From the NCBI GenBank assembly GCA_021297985.1, contig JAJTGU010000032.1:1-40816 (forward strand): DNA of 40,816 nucleotides, written 5' to 3'. Every line of letters begins with the position of its first letter. The first letter of the stretch is position 1. The notes under the pieces were generated by a model, which worked only from the letters and a program-made list of their open reading frames with translations, was not told the DNA's origin and did not search any database. Both the position numbers and the translations under genes were made by a program. Positions 25,454 through 33,948 of this stretch are shown piece after piece. This DNA is from Rubrivivax sp. (GTDB taxonomy: Bacteria; Pseudomonadota; Gammaproteobacteria; Burkholderiales; Burkholderiaceae_C).

Positions 25454-26269
25454 ATGACGACCTGGGGCACCCCACCGGCAGCCGTCGGCGTGGCACACCC
25501 CAAGCCCGAGGTTGTGCGGCTTGAACGCGTCGGGCTCGACTTCGATGGACGCCCGGTGCTCAAGGACCTCTCGTTGTCCATCCGCCGAGACGAAGTGGTG
25601 TCGGTGCTGGGTCCGTCGGGCTGTGGCAAGACGACCTTGCTGAACATCGTGGCGGGCTTTCTGCAGGCCAGCAGCGGAGTCGCCTTGGCGAATGGGCGCG
25701 AGATCAGCGGGCCCGGGCCTGACCGCGGCGTGGTGTTCCAGTCGTACGCACTCTTCGATTGGATGACCGTGCAGGACAACATTGCGTTCTCGCTCAGCTG
25801 CGCGGGCCGGCCGCGTTCCGAACAACTCGAGGTCGCGCAGCAGATGGTGCAGTTGGTCGGCTTGACCGGCTTCGAGAAGGCCTACCCTTACCAGTTGTCG
25901 GGTGGCATGAAACAACGCTGCGGGCTGGCCCGGGTGCTGGCATCGAAGCCCAGCGTGATGCTGATGGACGAGCCCTTTGCCGCCGTCGACGTCCAGACGC
26001 GTGAGACCTTGCAAGAGGAGATCCTGCGCATCCAGGCCGCCACCGGGTGCACGATCGTCTTCATCACCCACAGCATCGAGGAGGCCGTGTTCCTGGGCCA
26101 CCGGATCCTGTTGATGCAGCGCGGCGGCTTCGGCGCCTTCAAGGAATACGCCGTTGAACTGCCCGAACCGCGCTCCAACCCCGAGAACCGGCTGCACGCC
26201 GAGTTCGTGCGCTTGCGCGGCGAGGTCTACCGCGACCTGCGCGCCTCCTATGCGGCGGAGGCGGCGTGA
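25454..26269 (+). CDS. ABC transporter ATP-binding protein, TauB/SsuB-like (transporter 3)
   Basis: ATPase of 271 aa, of usual length. Walker A is GPSGCGKTT, Q-loop FQSYALFDWMTV, signature LSGGMKQRCGL, Walker B VMLMDEPFAAVD and the H-loop FITHSIEEAVF are all intact. The ATG at 25454 lies 13 bp after the binding-protein stop and is preceded by a weak ribosome site; the earlier in-frame codons belong to the binding-protein region. The stop overlaps the permease start (GTGA), so the subunits are co-translated. Confidence 0.93.
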   Translation: MTTWGTPPAAVGVAHPKPEVVRLERVGLDFDGRPVLKDLSLSIRRDEVVSVLGPSGCGKTTLLNIVAGFLQASSGVALANGREISGPGPDRGVVFQSYALFDWMTVQDNIAFSLSCAGRPRSEQLEVAQQMVQLVGLTGFEKAYPYQLSGGMKQRCGLARVLASKPSVMLMDEPFAAVDVQTRETLQEEILRIQAATGCTIVFITHSIEEAVFLGHRILLMQRGGFGAFKEYAVELPEPRSNPENRLHAEFVRLRGEVYRDLRASYAAEAA

Positions 26270-27051
26270 GTCCGGCTCTTCGTGCGCGCGCTCGCTACAT
26301 CGCACTGGCCGTGCTGTCGCCCCTTTGCCTTTTGGGGCTGTGGGTGCTGGCCACCAGCCAGGGCTGGGTGAAGTCGGTGCTCTTGCCGCCCCCGCAGGCG
26401 GTGCTGGCCAGCCTGACCGACATGGTCACGCAGGGCTACTCCGGCATCAGCCTTGCCAAGCATCTGGCCGCGAGCCTGACGCGCGTGGGGATCGCCTTCT
26501 TTGCGGGAGCGCTGCTGGGCGTGACGCTCGGCCTGTTGCGCGGCCGCGTGCCCGCCATCGACGCGTTGTTGCTGGTGCCCGCGGAGATGCTGAGGCCGAT
26601 ACCGCCACTGGGCCTCATCCCGTTGTTCATCCTGTGGTTCGGCATTGGCGAGCTGTCGAAGGTGCTGCTGATCTTTCTCTCGGTGTTCCTGATCATGATG
26701 GTCAACGCGCACGCCGGCGCGCGCAGCTGCCCGGCGGACCTGCTGCGTGCGGCTCAGTCGCTGGGGGCGAGCCGGATGCAGGTGTTCGTCCGGGTCGTGT
26801 TTCCGTCGGCGTTGCCGCAGATCACCACGGGCCTGCGCGTGGCCATGGGCACGGGTTTCTCGATCCTGGTGGCGTCGGAGTTGCTCGGTGGTGACCGAGG
26901 TCTGGGTTTCATCATCCTGGACGCCAGCAACTTCTTCCGCACGACGTATGTGTTTGCCGGCATCGTGGTCATCGGCGCCATCGGCCTGGCGTCCGATCGC
27001 CTGATTGCCTGGGCTGGCAGACGCCTCGTGCATTGGGACGGGCGGCGCTGA
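26266..27051 (+). CDS. ABC transporter permease, TauC/SsuC-like (transporter 3)
   Basis: Inner-membrane subunit of 261 aa with six hydrophobic spans. The ATPase-contact loop is around DLLRAAQSLGASRMQVFVRVVFPSALPQI, and EMLRPIPPLGLIPLFILWFG precedes it. The GTG start overlaps the ATPase stop. The stop at 27051 is followed after two bases by the GTG of the DUF971 gene, which links transport to the redox tail of the block. It completes a full importer with the two genes upstream. Confidence 0.92.
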   Translation: MSPALRARARYIALAVLSPLCLLGLWVLATSQGWVKSVLLPPPQAVLASLTDMVTQGYSGISLAKHLAASLTRVGIAFFAGALLGVTLGLLRGRVPAIDALLLVPAEMLRPIPPLGLIPLFILWFGIGELSKVLLIFLSVFLIMMVNAHAGARSCPADLLRAAQSLGASRMQVFVRVVFPSALPQITTGLRVAMGTGFSILVASELLGGDRGLGFIILDASNFFRTTYVFAGIVVIGAIGLASDRLIAWAGRRLVHWDGRR

Positions 27052-27053
27052 CC

Positions 27054-27344
27054 GTGGTTGTCCCAGTCGAGATCACCGACCACCGCCTGAGCGGCGTGCT
27101 CGAGATCACCTGGTCGGACGGCCAACACAGCCGCCTGCACCACGCCTTGCTGCGTGAACAGTGCCGGTGTGCCGCCTGTGAGCAGCAGCGCCGGCACGGG
27201 TCAGGCATCCCGCGCCCAGACCCGACTCTGAGGCTTGAGAGGGTCGAGCCCGTGGGCGAGCACGGGCTGAACCTCGCATTCAGCGACGGCCACGACCGGG
27301 GGATCTACCCTTGGGCCTACCTGCGCGAGCTCAGCGCACTCTGA
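27054..27344 (+). CDS. DUF971 (GBBH-like N-terminal domain) protein
   Basis: Small protein of 96 aa of the DUF971 family, which resembles the N-terminal zinc-binding domain of gamma-butyrobetaine hydroxylase and often lies near iron-sulfur or redox genes. Recognisable parts are ITDHRLSGVLEITWSDGQHSRL, a cysteine set at LREQCRCAACEQQR and the ending FSDGHDRGIYPWAYLREL. The GTG at 27054 is inferred because it begins just after the permease stop; an earlier in-frame ATG lies inside the permease gene. The molecular role of the family is not established. Context here suggests a helper of the oxidoreductase. Confidence 0.85.
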   Translation: MVVPVEITDHRLSGVLEITWSDGQHSRLHHALLREQCRCAACEQQRRHGSGIPRPDPTLRLERVEPVGEHGLNLAFSDGHDRGIYPWAYLRELSAL

Positions 27345-27361
27345 CGAAGACCCCAAACACC

Positions 27362-28138
27362 ATGTCCAACACCGGCATCGAACGCGTGCTGAGCGTTCAC
27401 CACTGGAACGAAACCCTCTTCAGCTTCCGCACCACCCGCGACGCGGCGCTGCGCTTCCGCAACGGCCACTTCGTGATGCTGGGCCTGCCGGTCGAAGGCA
27501 AGCCGCTGCTGCGGGCCTACAGCGTGGCCAGCGCCAACCACGCGGAGTTCCTCGAATTCCTGAGCATCAAGGTGCCGGACGGCCCACTCACGTCGCGCCT
27601 GCAGCACCTGAAACCAGGCGACGATCTCATCGTCGGCCGCAAGCCGGTCGGCAGCCTGGTGGTGGACGACCTGCGGCCGGGACGCAATGTGTACCTGCTG
27701 TCCACCGGGACCGGATTGGCGCCCTTCATGAGCATCATCCAGGACCCCGACACCTACGAACGCTTCGAGAAGGTCGTGCTGATCCACGGCGTGCGTCAGG
27801 TCAGCGAACTGGCCTATGCCAACTTCATCGAACACGAGTTGCCCGCGAACGAATTCCTGGGCGAACTGGTGCGCGACAAGCTGGTGTACTACCCCACGGT
27901 CACGCGCGAGCCCTTTCGCCATCAGGGCCGGCTGACCGACGTGATCGAGTCGGGACGCCTCTTCACCGACACGGGACTGCCGCCGCTGGACCCCGAGCTC
28001 GACCGCGCCATGATCTGCGGCAGCGCCGCGATGCTCGCCGACACCAGCCGATTGCTCGACGCACGCGGCTTTCGCATCAGCCCGCGCCAGGGTGAACCGG
28101 GCGACTACGTGATCGAGCGCGCATTCGTCGAGAAGTAA
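27362..28138 (+). CDS. fpr: Ferredoxin-NADP reductase (Fpr-like)
   Basis: FAD-containing enzyme of 258 aa that moves electrons between NADP(H) and ferredoxin. The FAD-binding site is RAYSVAS (about residues 56-62), the NADP-binding glycine loop is STGTGLAPFMSI, and the family ending VIERAFVEK, with an aromatic stacking residue near the C-terminus, is present. The length equals bacterial subclass I Fpr proteins. The ATG at 27362 was chosen because the fold begins there. It is the last gene of the block. The 7Fe ferredoxin at 15891-16220 is its likely partner, giving a path between NADPH and the AprBA-like enzyme. A housekeeping Fpr may exist elsewhere, so this could be a dedicated copy. Confidence 0.92.
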   Translation: MSNTGIERVLSVHHWNETLFSFRTTRDAALRFRNGHFVMLGLPVEGKPLLRAYSVASANHAEFLEFLSIKVPDGPLTSRLQHLKPGDDLIVGRKPVGSLVVDDLRPGRNVYLLSTGTGLAPFMSIIQDPDTYERFEKVVLIHGVRQVSELAYANFIEHELPANEFLGELVRDKLVYYPTVTREPFRHQGRLTDVIESGRLFTDTGLPPLDPELDRAMICGSAAMLADTSRLLDARGFRISPRQGEPGDYVIERAFVEK

Positions 28139-28192
28139 CCGCGCCACCATGTCGCCATCAGGGCGGTGCCGACCGCGATGTTCTTCGTCGTT

Positions 28193-28220
28193 GACCTTGG
28201 GCTGCTGCGCGCCCCAGGTC
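28193..28220. terminator. Stem-loop between convergent genes, possible bidirectional terminator
   Basis: GACCTTGGGC (28193-28202) pairs with GCCCCAGGTC (28211-28220), nine of ten positions, around an 8-base loop. It lies in the 103-base gap between the fpr stop and the end of the Bug gene on the opposite strand. No strong T-run follows on either side, so Rho-independent ending is uncertain. Confidence 0.45.
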
Positions 28221-28241
28221 GGTGTTGCAAGGCTCAGTTCT

Positions 28242-29213
28242 TCAGCGCTCCTGCAGACCGGCGTCGATGACCACCTGCCTGAGCTTGGCAAACTCGCTCA
28301 GCGCGAAGCCGCGGAAGGCGGTGGCATCGCGCCACACCAGCGGGCTGTTGGCGGCCTGGGCGCGGGCCTTGTAGAGCGTGGTCTCGGTGGCGCGGCGGCA
28401 GGCGGTCTCGAGCTTTCCACGCACGTCAGCCGGCAGGCCCTTCGGCGCGACCAGGCCGCCCCACACCGAGCCGCGCACGGGCACCCCCAGCTCACGCGCT
28501 GACGGAACCGATTCGAAGCCCGGCACGCGCTGGTCGGTCAGCGACATCAACGGCCGCAGCTGGTGCTGCACCGCCACGGGCGGCGTCTCGTTGAAGACCT
28601 CAAGCTCGCCGTTCTTCAGCGGCACCACCATGTCGCCGGTGCTCTTGTAGGGCACGTGCAGTGCATCGACACCATGAAAGCGCCACTGCTGCAGACCGCT
28701 GATGTGCAGGAGGGTGCCAATGCCCGAGGATCCATAGTTGAATGCGCCGGGCTTGGCCTTGGCCGCCGCCACCAGTGCAGCGTAGTCCTTGTGGGGCGAA
28801 CTCGCCGCAACCAGGGTGAGCAACGGCACGTCGTAGGTGCCGCAGAGATAGTCGAAGCTCTCCGGCGTGTAGCCGGTGTTGTCGCGCCGCGCTGGCTGGA
28901 TGACCAGCGGCCCGATCGTGGTCATCGAAAGCGTGTAGCCGTCGGCTTTGGCACGTGCAACGTTGCCCATGCCGATCGACCCGCCAGCGCCCGCCGTGTT
29001 CAACACCACCACGCTTCCACCCAGTTGACGTGCAAACTCGTCGGCCAGGATGCGGGCCATGATGTCGGTCGTGCCGCCGGGCCCGAAGGGCACAACCATC
29101 GTCAGCGGCCGCTCGGGGAAAGTGGGTGCCTGGCCGTGGACCCGGGCGGGAAGCGACGCGAGAACAACCGCGAAGACCACGGCAGGCAGTTGCCAAGGGT
29201 GGACAGCCTTCAT
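28242..29213 (-). CDS. Bug-family tripartite tricarboxylate-type solute-binding protein (TctC-like)
   Basis: Periplasmic binding protein of 323 aa. The signal peptide is MKAVHPWQLPAVVFAVVLAS...VHG-QA. The family pattern is present: PLTMVVPFGPGGTTDIMAR, VVLNTAGAGGSIGMGNVARA, YGSSGIGTLLHISG, and VPSARELGVPV near the end. Bug proteins bind small carboxylates or amides and are strongly expanded in Burkholderiales; many are orphans without TctA/TctB membrane partners, as here. A good ribosome site (GGAG) precedes the ATG at 29213, whereas the in-frame start farther upstream gives a poor leader. It converges on fpr. A link to the redox block is possible but unproven. Confidence 0.92.
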   Translation of the reverse strand: MKAVHPWQLPAVVFAVVLASLPARVHGQAPTFPERPLTMVVPFGPGGTTDIMARILADEFARQLGGSVVVLNTAGAGGSIGMGNVARAKADGYTLSMTTIGPLVIQPARRDNTGYTPESFDYLCGTYDVPLLTLVAASSPHKDYAALVAAAKAKPGAFNYGSSGIGTLLHISGLQQWRFHGVDALHVPYKSTGDMVVPLKNGELEVFNETPPVAVQHQLRPLMSLTDQRVPGFESVPSARELGVPVRGSVWGGLVAPKGLPADVRGKLETACRRATETTLYKARAQAANSPLVWRDATAFRGFALSEFAKLRQVVIDAGLQER

Positions 29214-29348
29214 GTTGCAGCTCCGTTCGTTCGGCCAAGGGAATGCAGGTGCGACCTGCAGGCACAGGCCCTTGCCCACGGAATTATGAGCACGCGGCCC
29301 CTGAACCGCGTGCCGGACTAACCCCCTCCCTGACTTTCGGTCTGTTGC

Positions 29349-29371
29349 TCGCGGGCCCGGCCGGCCCGCGA
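29349..29371 (-). terminator. GC-rich hairpin after the PEP-CTERM phosphodiesterase gene
   Basis: TCGCGGGCC (29349-29357) and GGCCCGCGA (29363-29371) are perfect 9-bp arms around a 5-base loop, starting nine bases after the gene's stop on the minus strand. There is no T-run, so it may be a terminator or an mRNA 3'-end stabiliser. Confidence 0.5.
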
Positions 29372-29380
29372 TGCACCGGC

Positions 29381-30634
29381 TCAGGGGCGGCTGCGGCGCT
29401 GCGCCGCGCCAGCCATGGCAGCCAGGCCCAGGAGCATCAACGCGTAGGTGGCCGGTTCAGGCACCACGGCGGCCACACCGATGTCCGGGTGGTCGGTGAA
29501 GAAGCCATCCATGCCCAGGGCCAGGAAGGCCTGCACCTGGCCGGTCATGTTGCCCAGGTCGGCCGGGTTGGCGCTGCTGTCGAACTCGTTCGGCAGGAAG
29601 ATGTTCTCGGCGCGGAAGGTCCAGCCATGCACCTCGAGCCCCTTGGCGTGCGCGTCGGACACCAGCGTGGTCGGAGTGCCCAGCCTGCCGCCCACCAGCG
29701 GAATCATCAGATTGGTGTTGGCACCGACGCCCTGGGCGTAGTCGTTGATGAAGTCCAGGCCGCCGGGCGTGGCCAGGTCGGCATAGGTGCGTGGGTCACC
29801 GGCCACCGTGAAGTCGTACGGCCGGCCGCCGCTGCTGAGCAGTTGCACGACTCGGATGTCGGTCAGCGGGGCCATGTACTGCAGGTTGCTGACCTCGAAA
29901 CTCTGGATGTACACCGGCGCGCCCGCCGTATTGCCGTAGTTGGCGTGCAAGGTCTGCAGCAGACGATCTTCCATGCTCTGCAGGTTGTTGGCCTGCGTGT
30001 GGGCGGCAAAGAAGGTCGGGTGCTTGGTCTCGGGGTAGATGCCGATCGGCCGGCCGAGCTCGATGCTCTTGGCCTTGGCCAGGTCGATCACCTCTTGCAG
30101 CGTCGGGATGACGAACTGGTCGTTGTAGGCGTTGTTGGCGGTGCGCAGGTCGCGCAGCCGCTCCTGGGCGCGGATGTCGCTGCGGATCTCCGCGGCCGTG
30201 AAGTCCTCGGCCCACCAGCCGGCGACCCTGACGCCGTCCAGGGTCTTCACGGTCAGTCGGTTGGCGTACTGCGGCAGCTGCCACACGTTGGTGCTGGTGT
30301 CGGTGCGGTTGATCACCGGCGCGCCGTTGACGAGCACGATGTTGCCGGCCGCGTCGAGGTTCACGCGCGCCAGCATCGGCTCGTGACGGGCGAGCAGCTC
30401 GCCGTCCTTGGTCATCACCAGGTCGGGCTCGATGTAGTGGGCGCCCTGCTGGATGGCCAGGGTGTAGGCCTCCAGCGTGTGCTCGGGGCGGTAGCCCGAT
30501 GCGCCGCGGTGGCCGATGACGATGGGCGCGGCGCCGTTGAGCGTGCCGGCCGCCACGGCGGGCAGCGGGGCCAAGGTCGATGCCGTTGCGGCGGCCACGG
30601 CGAGCAAGGTCAGGGTCGGGCTGATGAAGGACAT
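29381..30634 (-). CDS. Glycerophosphodiester phosphodiesterase with PEP-CTERM sorting signal
   Basis: Secreted enzyme of 417 aa that hydrolyses glycerophosphodiesters to sn-glycerol-3-phosphate and an alcohol. A signal peptide covers about residues 1-29. The GDPD active site is clear: H42-R43 (IGHRGASGYRPEHT), E51, E69 and D71 (IEPDLVMTKDG) and H84 (ARHEP). The last 28 residues are a textbook PEP-CTERM tail: V-V-P-E-P-A-T-Y-A, a hydrophobic segment (LMLLGLAAMAG), then basic QRRSR. This is recognised by exosortase in exopolysaccharide-producing bacteria. No exosortase gene is in the window. AGGAG precedes the ATG. It probably scavenges phosphate or glycerol at the cell surface. Confidence 0.93.
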   Translation of the reverse strand: MSFISPTLTLLAVAAATASTLAPLPAVAAGTLNGAAPIVIGHRGASGYRPEHTLEAYTLAIQQGAHYIEPDLVMTKDGELLARHEPMLARVNLDAAGNIVLVNGAPVINRTDTSTNVWQLPQYANRLTVKTLDGVRVAGWWAEDFTAAEIRSDIRAQERLRDLRTANNAYNDQFVIPTLQEVIDLAKAKSIELGRPIGIYPETKHPTFFAAHTQANNLQSMEDRLLQTLHANYGNTAGAPVYIQSFEVSNLQYMAPLTDIRVVQLLSSGGRPYDFTVAGDPRTYADLATPGGLDFINDYAQGVGANTNLMIPLVGGRLGTPTTLVSDAHAKGLEVHGWTFRAENIFLPNEFDSSANPADLGNMTGQVQAFLALGMDGFFTDHPDIGVAAVVPEPATYALMLLGLAAMAGAAQRRSRP

Positions 30635-30864
30635 GGGCTACTCCTGGAGGGGTTCTGGATATGGCGACGGTGAACTTCGGAGTCCGCCGTGCCCAGGGCC
30701 CATGTTCTCGGCTGGACATGTCTTGCTCGCGACGGTGCCAGCCTCTCCACAAAGGCCGAACAGTTCATGAAGTGCGCGATTGCTCCGGGCCGATGGGGCC
30801 AAGGCCATGCGGGCCACCGATGGGCAAGCAACACCCGACCCGACCGGCGACGTGCCGGCGACGA

Positions 30865-31545
30865 TCAACGTGTCGCTGAGCGGACGTCGGTCGCGCGCCG
30901 GAACCACCAGACTGTCGGCGCGATCAGCGGCCGGTACAGGCGGCGCAGCAGCCAGCCCGGCGCGCCGCGACCGCGCTCTTCGAGCGCGACACGCGCCCGC
31001 GGGTGGTCCATGAACGCAAAGGCCGACATTCGGTAGCCCTCGTCCGGGCGGCGGAACTCCAGACGCATCAGGTGCTTGACCCACTTGTAGCCATAGTGCG
31101 CCGGTGCCACCAGGCGCAGCGGTGCGCCATGGGCCCGCGACAGCGGCTCGCCATCCAGCGTGTCGGCGATCAGCACGTCGTCGGCCAGCAAATCCTCGAG
31201 CAGCAGCGCGGTGTAGGCGCCATCGGCCCCGCGCAACTGGACCCGGCCGGCCGCCGGATCGGGGCGGGCCTGCGCGAGCAGCACCCGGTCGTGGAAGTCA
31301 CAGAACCTCACCCCACCCCAGCGCAGCCCTCGCCGGCTCCAGCCAGTGACGCAGTGGAAGTCGCATTCCACCTCGCTTCGCGGCAGGCCGGCGAGCGGGT
31401 CGCGCAGGGTCAAGGTCTTGGCGACGCGACCCTGCACTTCGAGCGTTGGCACCGCCACCCGGTCGGGCAACCGGTGCGCAAACTGCGTCGTGCCGAAACG
31501 CGGAAAGTCGAACCGTTCGCGCTGACCCGGCGGCAAGGGCCGCAT
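30865..31545 (-). CDS. Sulfite-oxidase-fold molybdopterin-binding protein (small, cytosolic)
   Basis: Protein of 226 aa with the oxidoreductase molybdopterin-binding fold (SUOX/MsrP superfamily). The expected molybdenum-ligand cysteine is C65 in ECDFHCVTGWSRRG, resembling the C-V-x-x-W of MsrP. GAPLRLVAPAHYGYKWVKHLMRLEF is the conserved cofactor-binding segment. There is no Tat or Sec signal, no heme domain and no dimerisation domain, so it is a minimal single-domain form. It begins three bases after the stop of the S9 peptidase gene, so the two form an operon. The substrate is unknown. MsrP-like methionine sulfoxide repair is a guess that the missing signal peptide argues against. Confidence 0.85.
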   Translation of the reverse strand: MRPLPPGQRERFDFPRFGTTQFAHRLPDRVAVPTLEVQGRVAKTLTLRDPLAGLPRSEVECDFHCVTGWSRRGLRWGGVRFCDFHDRVLLAQARPDPAAGRVQLRGADGAYTALLLEDLLADDVLIADTLDGEPLSRAHGAPLRLVAPAHYGYKWVKHLMRLEFRRPDEGYRMSAFAFMDHPRARVALEERGRGAPGWLLRRLYRPLIAPTVWWFRRATDVRSATR

Positions 31546-31548
31546 CGT

Positions 31549-33765
31549 TCAGGCCACGTTCTTGCGCCCGGCGCGCCAGAGCACGAAGGCAAACTCGTCG
31601 GCCCGTTCGTCGTCGATCTGGCTGCGGGTGCTGCCCAGGCCGTGGCCGGCGTCGAAGCTCACGCGCAACAGGATCGGATTCGCCGAGCGATTGGCCTTCT
31701 GCAGCCGCGCCGCCATCTTGCCCCCGTGCCAGGCCTCGACGCGAGGGTCGGTCATGCCCACGGTCAGCAGCACCGCCGGATAGCGCGTGCCGTCCTTGAC
31801 ATGGAACAGCGCATCCATCGCCTTCAGGCCGGTGAAGCCGTCGCGCTCCTTGACGGTGCCGAACTCGTCGATGTTCGGTGGCCCGTTCTGCGAGAACTCC
31901 GCCCGCAGCGTGTTGCTGACCCCGACGTTGCTGATGACGCCGGCAAACAGGTCCGGCCGCTCCGTCAGCGCGCGGCCGACCGTGATGCCGCCCGCGCTGC
32001 CGCCCTGGATCGTGATCGTGCCCTTGCCCGCCCAGCGCTCCTTCACCAGGTGCTCGCAGCAGTCGATCATGTCGCGCCAGGTGTTGGCCTTGTTGAGCTT
32101 CTGGCCGCCCTTCCACCACCGCTTGCCGTACTCGCCGCCGCCACGCACGTGCGCCACGCAGAACAGGCCGCCGCGCTCGAGCAGTGCCAGGTTGCGCGGG
32201 CTGAAGTACGGATTGGTGCTGATCTGGTAGGAGCCGTAGGCGTTGACCAGGGCCGGGTTGCGGCCGTCGCGCTTGAGGCCCTTCTTGGCGACGATGGACA
32301 GTGGCACCTTGGTGCCGTCGCGGACCACGACGAACACACGCACGGCCTCGTAGCCCGACAGGTCCAGTGACGGTGGCGGCACGATGCCGGCGCGCTCGGT
32401 GCGGCCGGTGGCCGGATCGTGGCGGAAGGTCGTGTATGGCAGCAACCAGCTGGTGCCATCGACAAAACACCCGGCGTCGGCCGTGCTGGCATACAGGCCG
32501 CTGATCGAGCCCTCGAAGCCCAGCGCCACCTTCGACAGCTGAGCGTCCCGCGACAGGCGCCGCAGGCTGTGATAGCCCCCGTCAAGGTCCAGCACGTACA
32601 GCCCGTCACGGGCCAGCGCGATGCCCTCGACCACCAGCGGGCCTTCGGGCACCACGGTCACGGCGCTGGCGTAGCTGCCGGTCGCGAGCGGGGTGCGCAG
32701 CACCTTGCCGTTTTCCGCGCCACGGGTGGTCAGCAGGTACAGGTCGGTCGCGTCGAAGGTGATCGCGGTGACCTCGTCGGCGATGGTGCAGACCTGCCGC
32801 CATTGCGCCCGGCCCAGCACCGCGTTGGCCAGCCGGGCAACGAACACCGGGTTCTCGCGACGCACGCCGCCGTAGAGCACGAGCACTGCCCACTCGCCAT
32901 CGCGACTGGTCTGGACCGAAGGGAACTCGGTCTCGCCCAGCGGGATCGCCGCGTCCTTGCCGAACTGCGCCAGCAGAAGGTCGTCCTTGGGGTCGGCGCC
33001 CAGCTTGTGCAGCAGGGCCGGACTGCGTTTGTAGTAGTCGACCGTGCCCAGTTGTTTCAGGTCGTTGACGCGACCATAGAAGAAGCCCGAGCCATCCGGC
33101 AGCCACGACGGACCGGCGTACTGGGTGCCCGCGATGCGCTCGGGAAGCACGCGCATCGTGTCCACCTCCATCACGTGCAGCACCGAGTTTTCGCTCCCGG
33201 CGGCCGACAGGCCGTAGACCACATGCCTGCCGTCCGGCGAGGCCGACCACCAGTCCAGCGAGATGTGCTTGCCACCCTCGCCCTTCATCGTCGTCGGGTC
33301 GATCAGGATCTTCTCGGCGCCGGCCGTACCCTGGCGCACCGCCAGCTTGAAGTTGTCGGCTCCTGCGGGTCGCACCTGGTAGAAGAGCCGGTCCCCGCAC
33401 TTCTGGACGCCGTAGGCCACGGTCATGCCCCCGGACAGTGCGGCGATGCGCTCCTTCAGGGCGTCGCGCCCGGGGATGCCGCCGAGCACGGCGCGGGCAT
33501 GGGCGTCCTGCCCGCGCATGAAGGGCTCCCAGTCCTTGTCCTTGGGGTTCTCCATCCAGCGGTACGGGTCGACCACGGTCTGGCCAAAGAAGGTCTCTTC
33601 GACGGGTTCGATACGCGCCACGGGTGGCTTGGCAACGGCCGCCTTGGCCGCCGGGGTGCCCGAAGCGTGAGACGCCGCGAGTGTGCTGAGGGGCCAACTG
33701 CCGGCAGTTGCGGCCAGTGCCGCGACATGGCCAAGTGACGAACGGCGGGTGAGCTTGGGATTCAT
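31549..33765 (-). CDS. Prolyl oligopeptidase family serine peptidase (S9A), probably Tat-exported
   Basis: Serine peptidase of 738 aa that cleaves short peptides after proline or related residues. The start MNPKLTRRSSLGHVAALAA gives a twin-arginine-like signal (T-R-R-S-S-L), so 33765 is preferred to an in-frame start 51 codons upstream. Residues about 75-470 form the beta-propeller (SPDGRHVVYGLSAAGSE and similar repeats). The catalytic domain has nucleophile S590 in QGGSAGGITV, an Asp in VGMTDPRVEAWHGGKMAARLQ and a His in SFDAGHGLG. Length and domain order match prolyl oligopeptidases. It is the first gene of a two-gene unit with the molybdopterin protein. Its physiological peptide is unknown. 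Confidence 0.94.
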   Translation of the reverse strand: MNPKLTRRSSLGHVAALAATAGSWPLSTLAASHASGTPAAKAAVAKPPVARIEPVEETFFGQTVVDPYRWMENPKDKDWEPFMRGQDAHARAVLGGIPGRDALKERIAALSGGMTVAYGVQKCGDRLFYQVRPAGADNFKLAVRQGTAGAEKILIDPTTMKGEGGKHISLDWWSASPDGRHVVYGLSAAGSENSVLHVMEVDTMRVLPERIAGTQYAGPSWLPDGSGFFYGRVNDLKQLGTVDYYKRSPALLHKLGADPKDDLLLAQFGKDAAIPLGETEFPSVQTSRDGEWAVLVLYGGVRRENPVFVARLANAVLGRAQWRQVCTIADEVTAITFDATDLYLLTTRGAENGKVLRTPLATGSYASAVTVVPEGPLVVEGIALARDGLYVLDLDGGYHSLRRLSRDAQLSKVALGFEGSISGLYASTADAGCFVDGTSWLLPYTTFRHDPATGRTERAGIVPPPSLDLSGYEAVRVFVVVRDGTKVPLSIVAKKGLKRDGRNPALVNAYGSYQISTNPYFSPRNLALLERGGLFCVAHVRGGGEYGKRWWKGGQKLNKANTWRDMIDCCEHLVKERWAGKGTITIQGGSAGGITVGRALTERPDLFAGVISNVGVSNTLRAEFSQNGPPNIDEFGTVKERDGFTGLKAMDALFHVKDGTRYPAVLLTVGMTDPRVEAWHGGKMAARLQKANRSANPILLRVSFDAGHGLGSTRSQIDDERADEFAFVLWRAGRKNVA

Positions 33766-33948
33766 GGGCGGGTCGGGGGTGAACGGTGGAACCCGTGAGT
33801 TTCGCGCCTGGCTGCCCTGCCGATGTCCAGCGTGCGACAGATGGCAGTTCGGCGACACCGAGCGGCGGGTCGCACGGTTTTTGCAAGCATGCGCAACCGG
33901 CGCCGGCCAAATCGGCACTCAGTCACAACGACCGTTTAGATTCGCCGC

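Noticed and set aside
25451-25458. GTCATGAC, the core of the putative operator, at the start codon of the third ATPase gene
   Set aside because: Only the 8-bp core matches. The flanks differ, and the position over a start codon inside a coupled operon is unlike the other sites.
31003-33738. Long plus-strand frames opposite the molybdopterin protein and S9 peptidase genes
   Set aside because: Shadow frames with no recognisable motif. The minus strand carries all catalytic residues of both enzymes.
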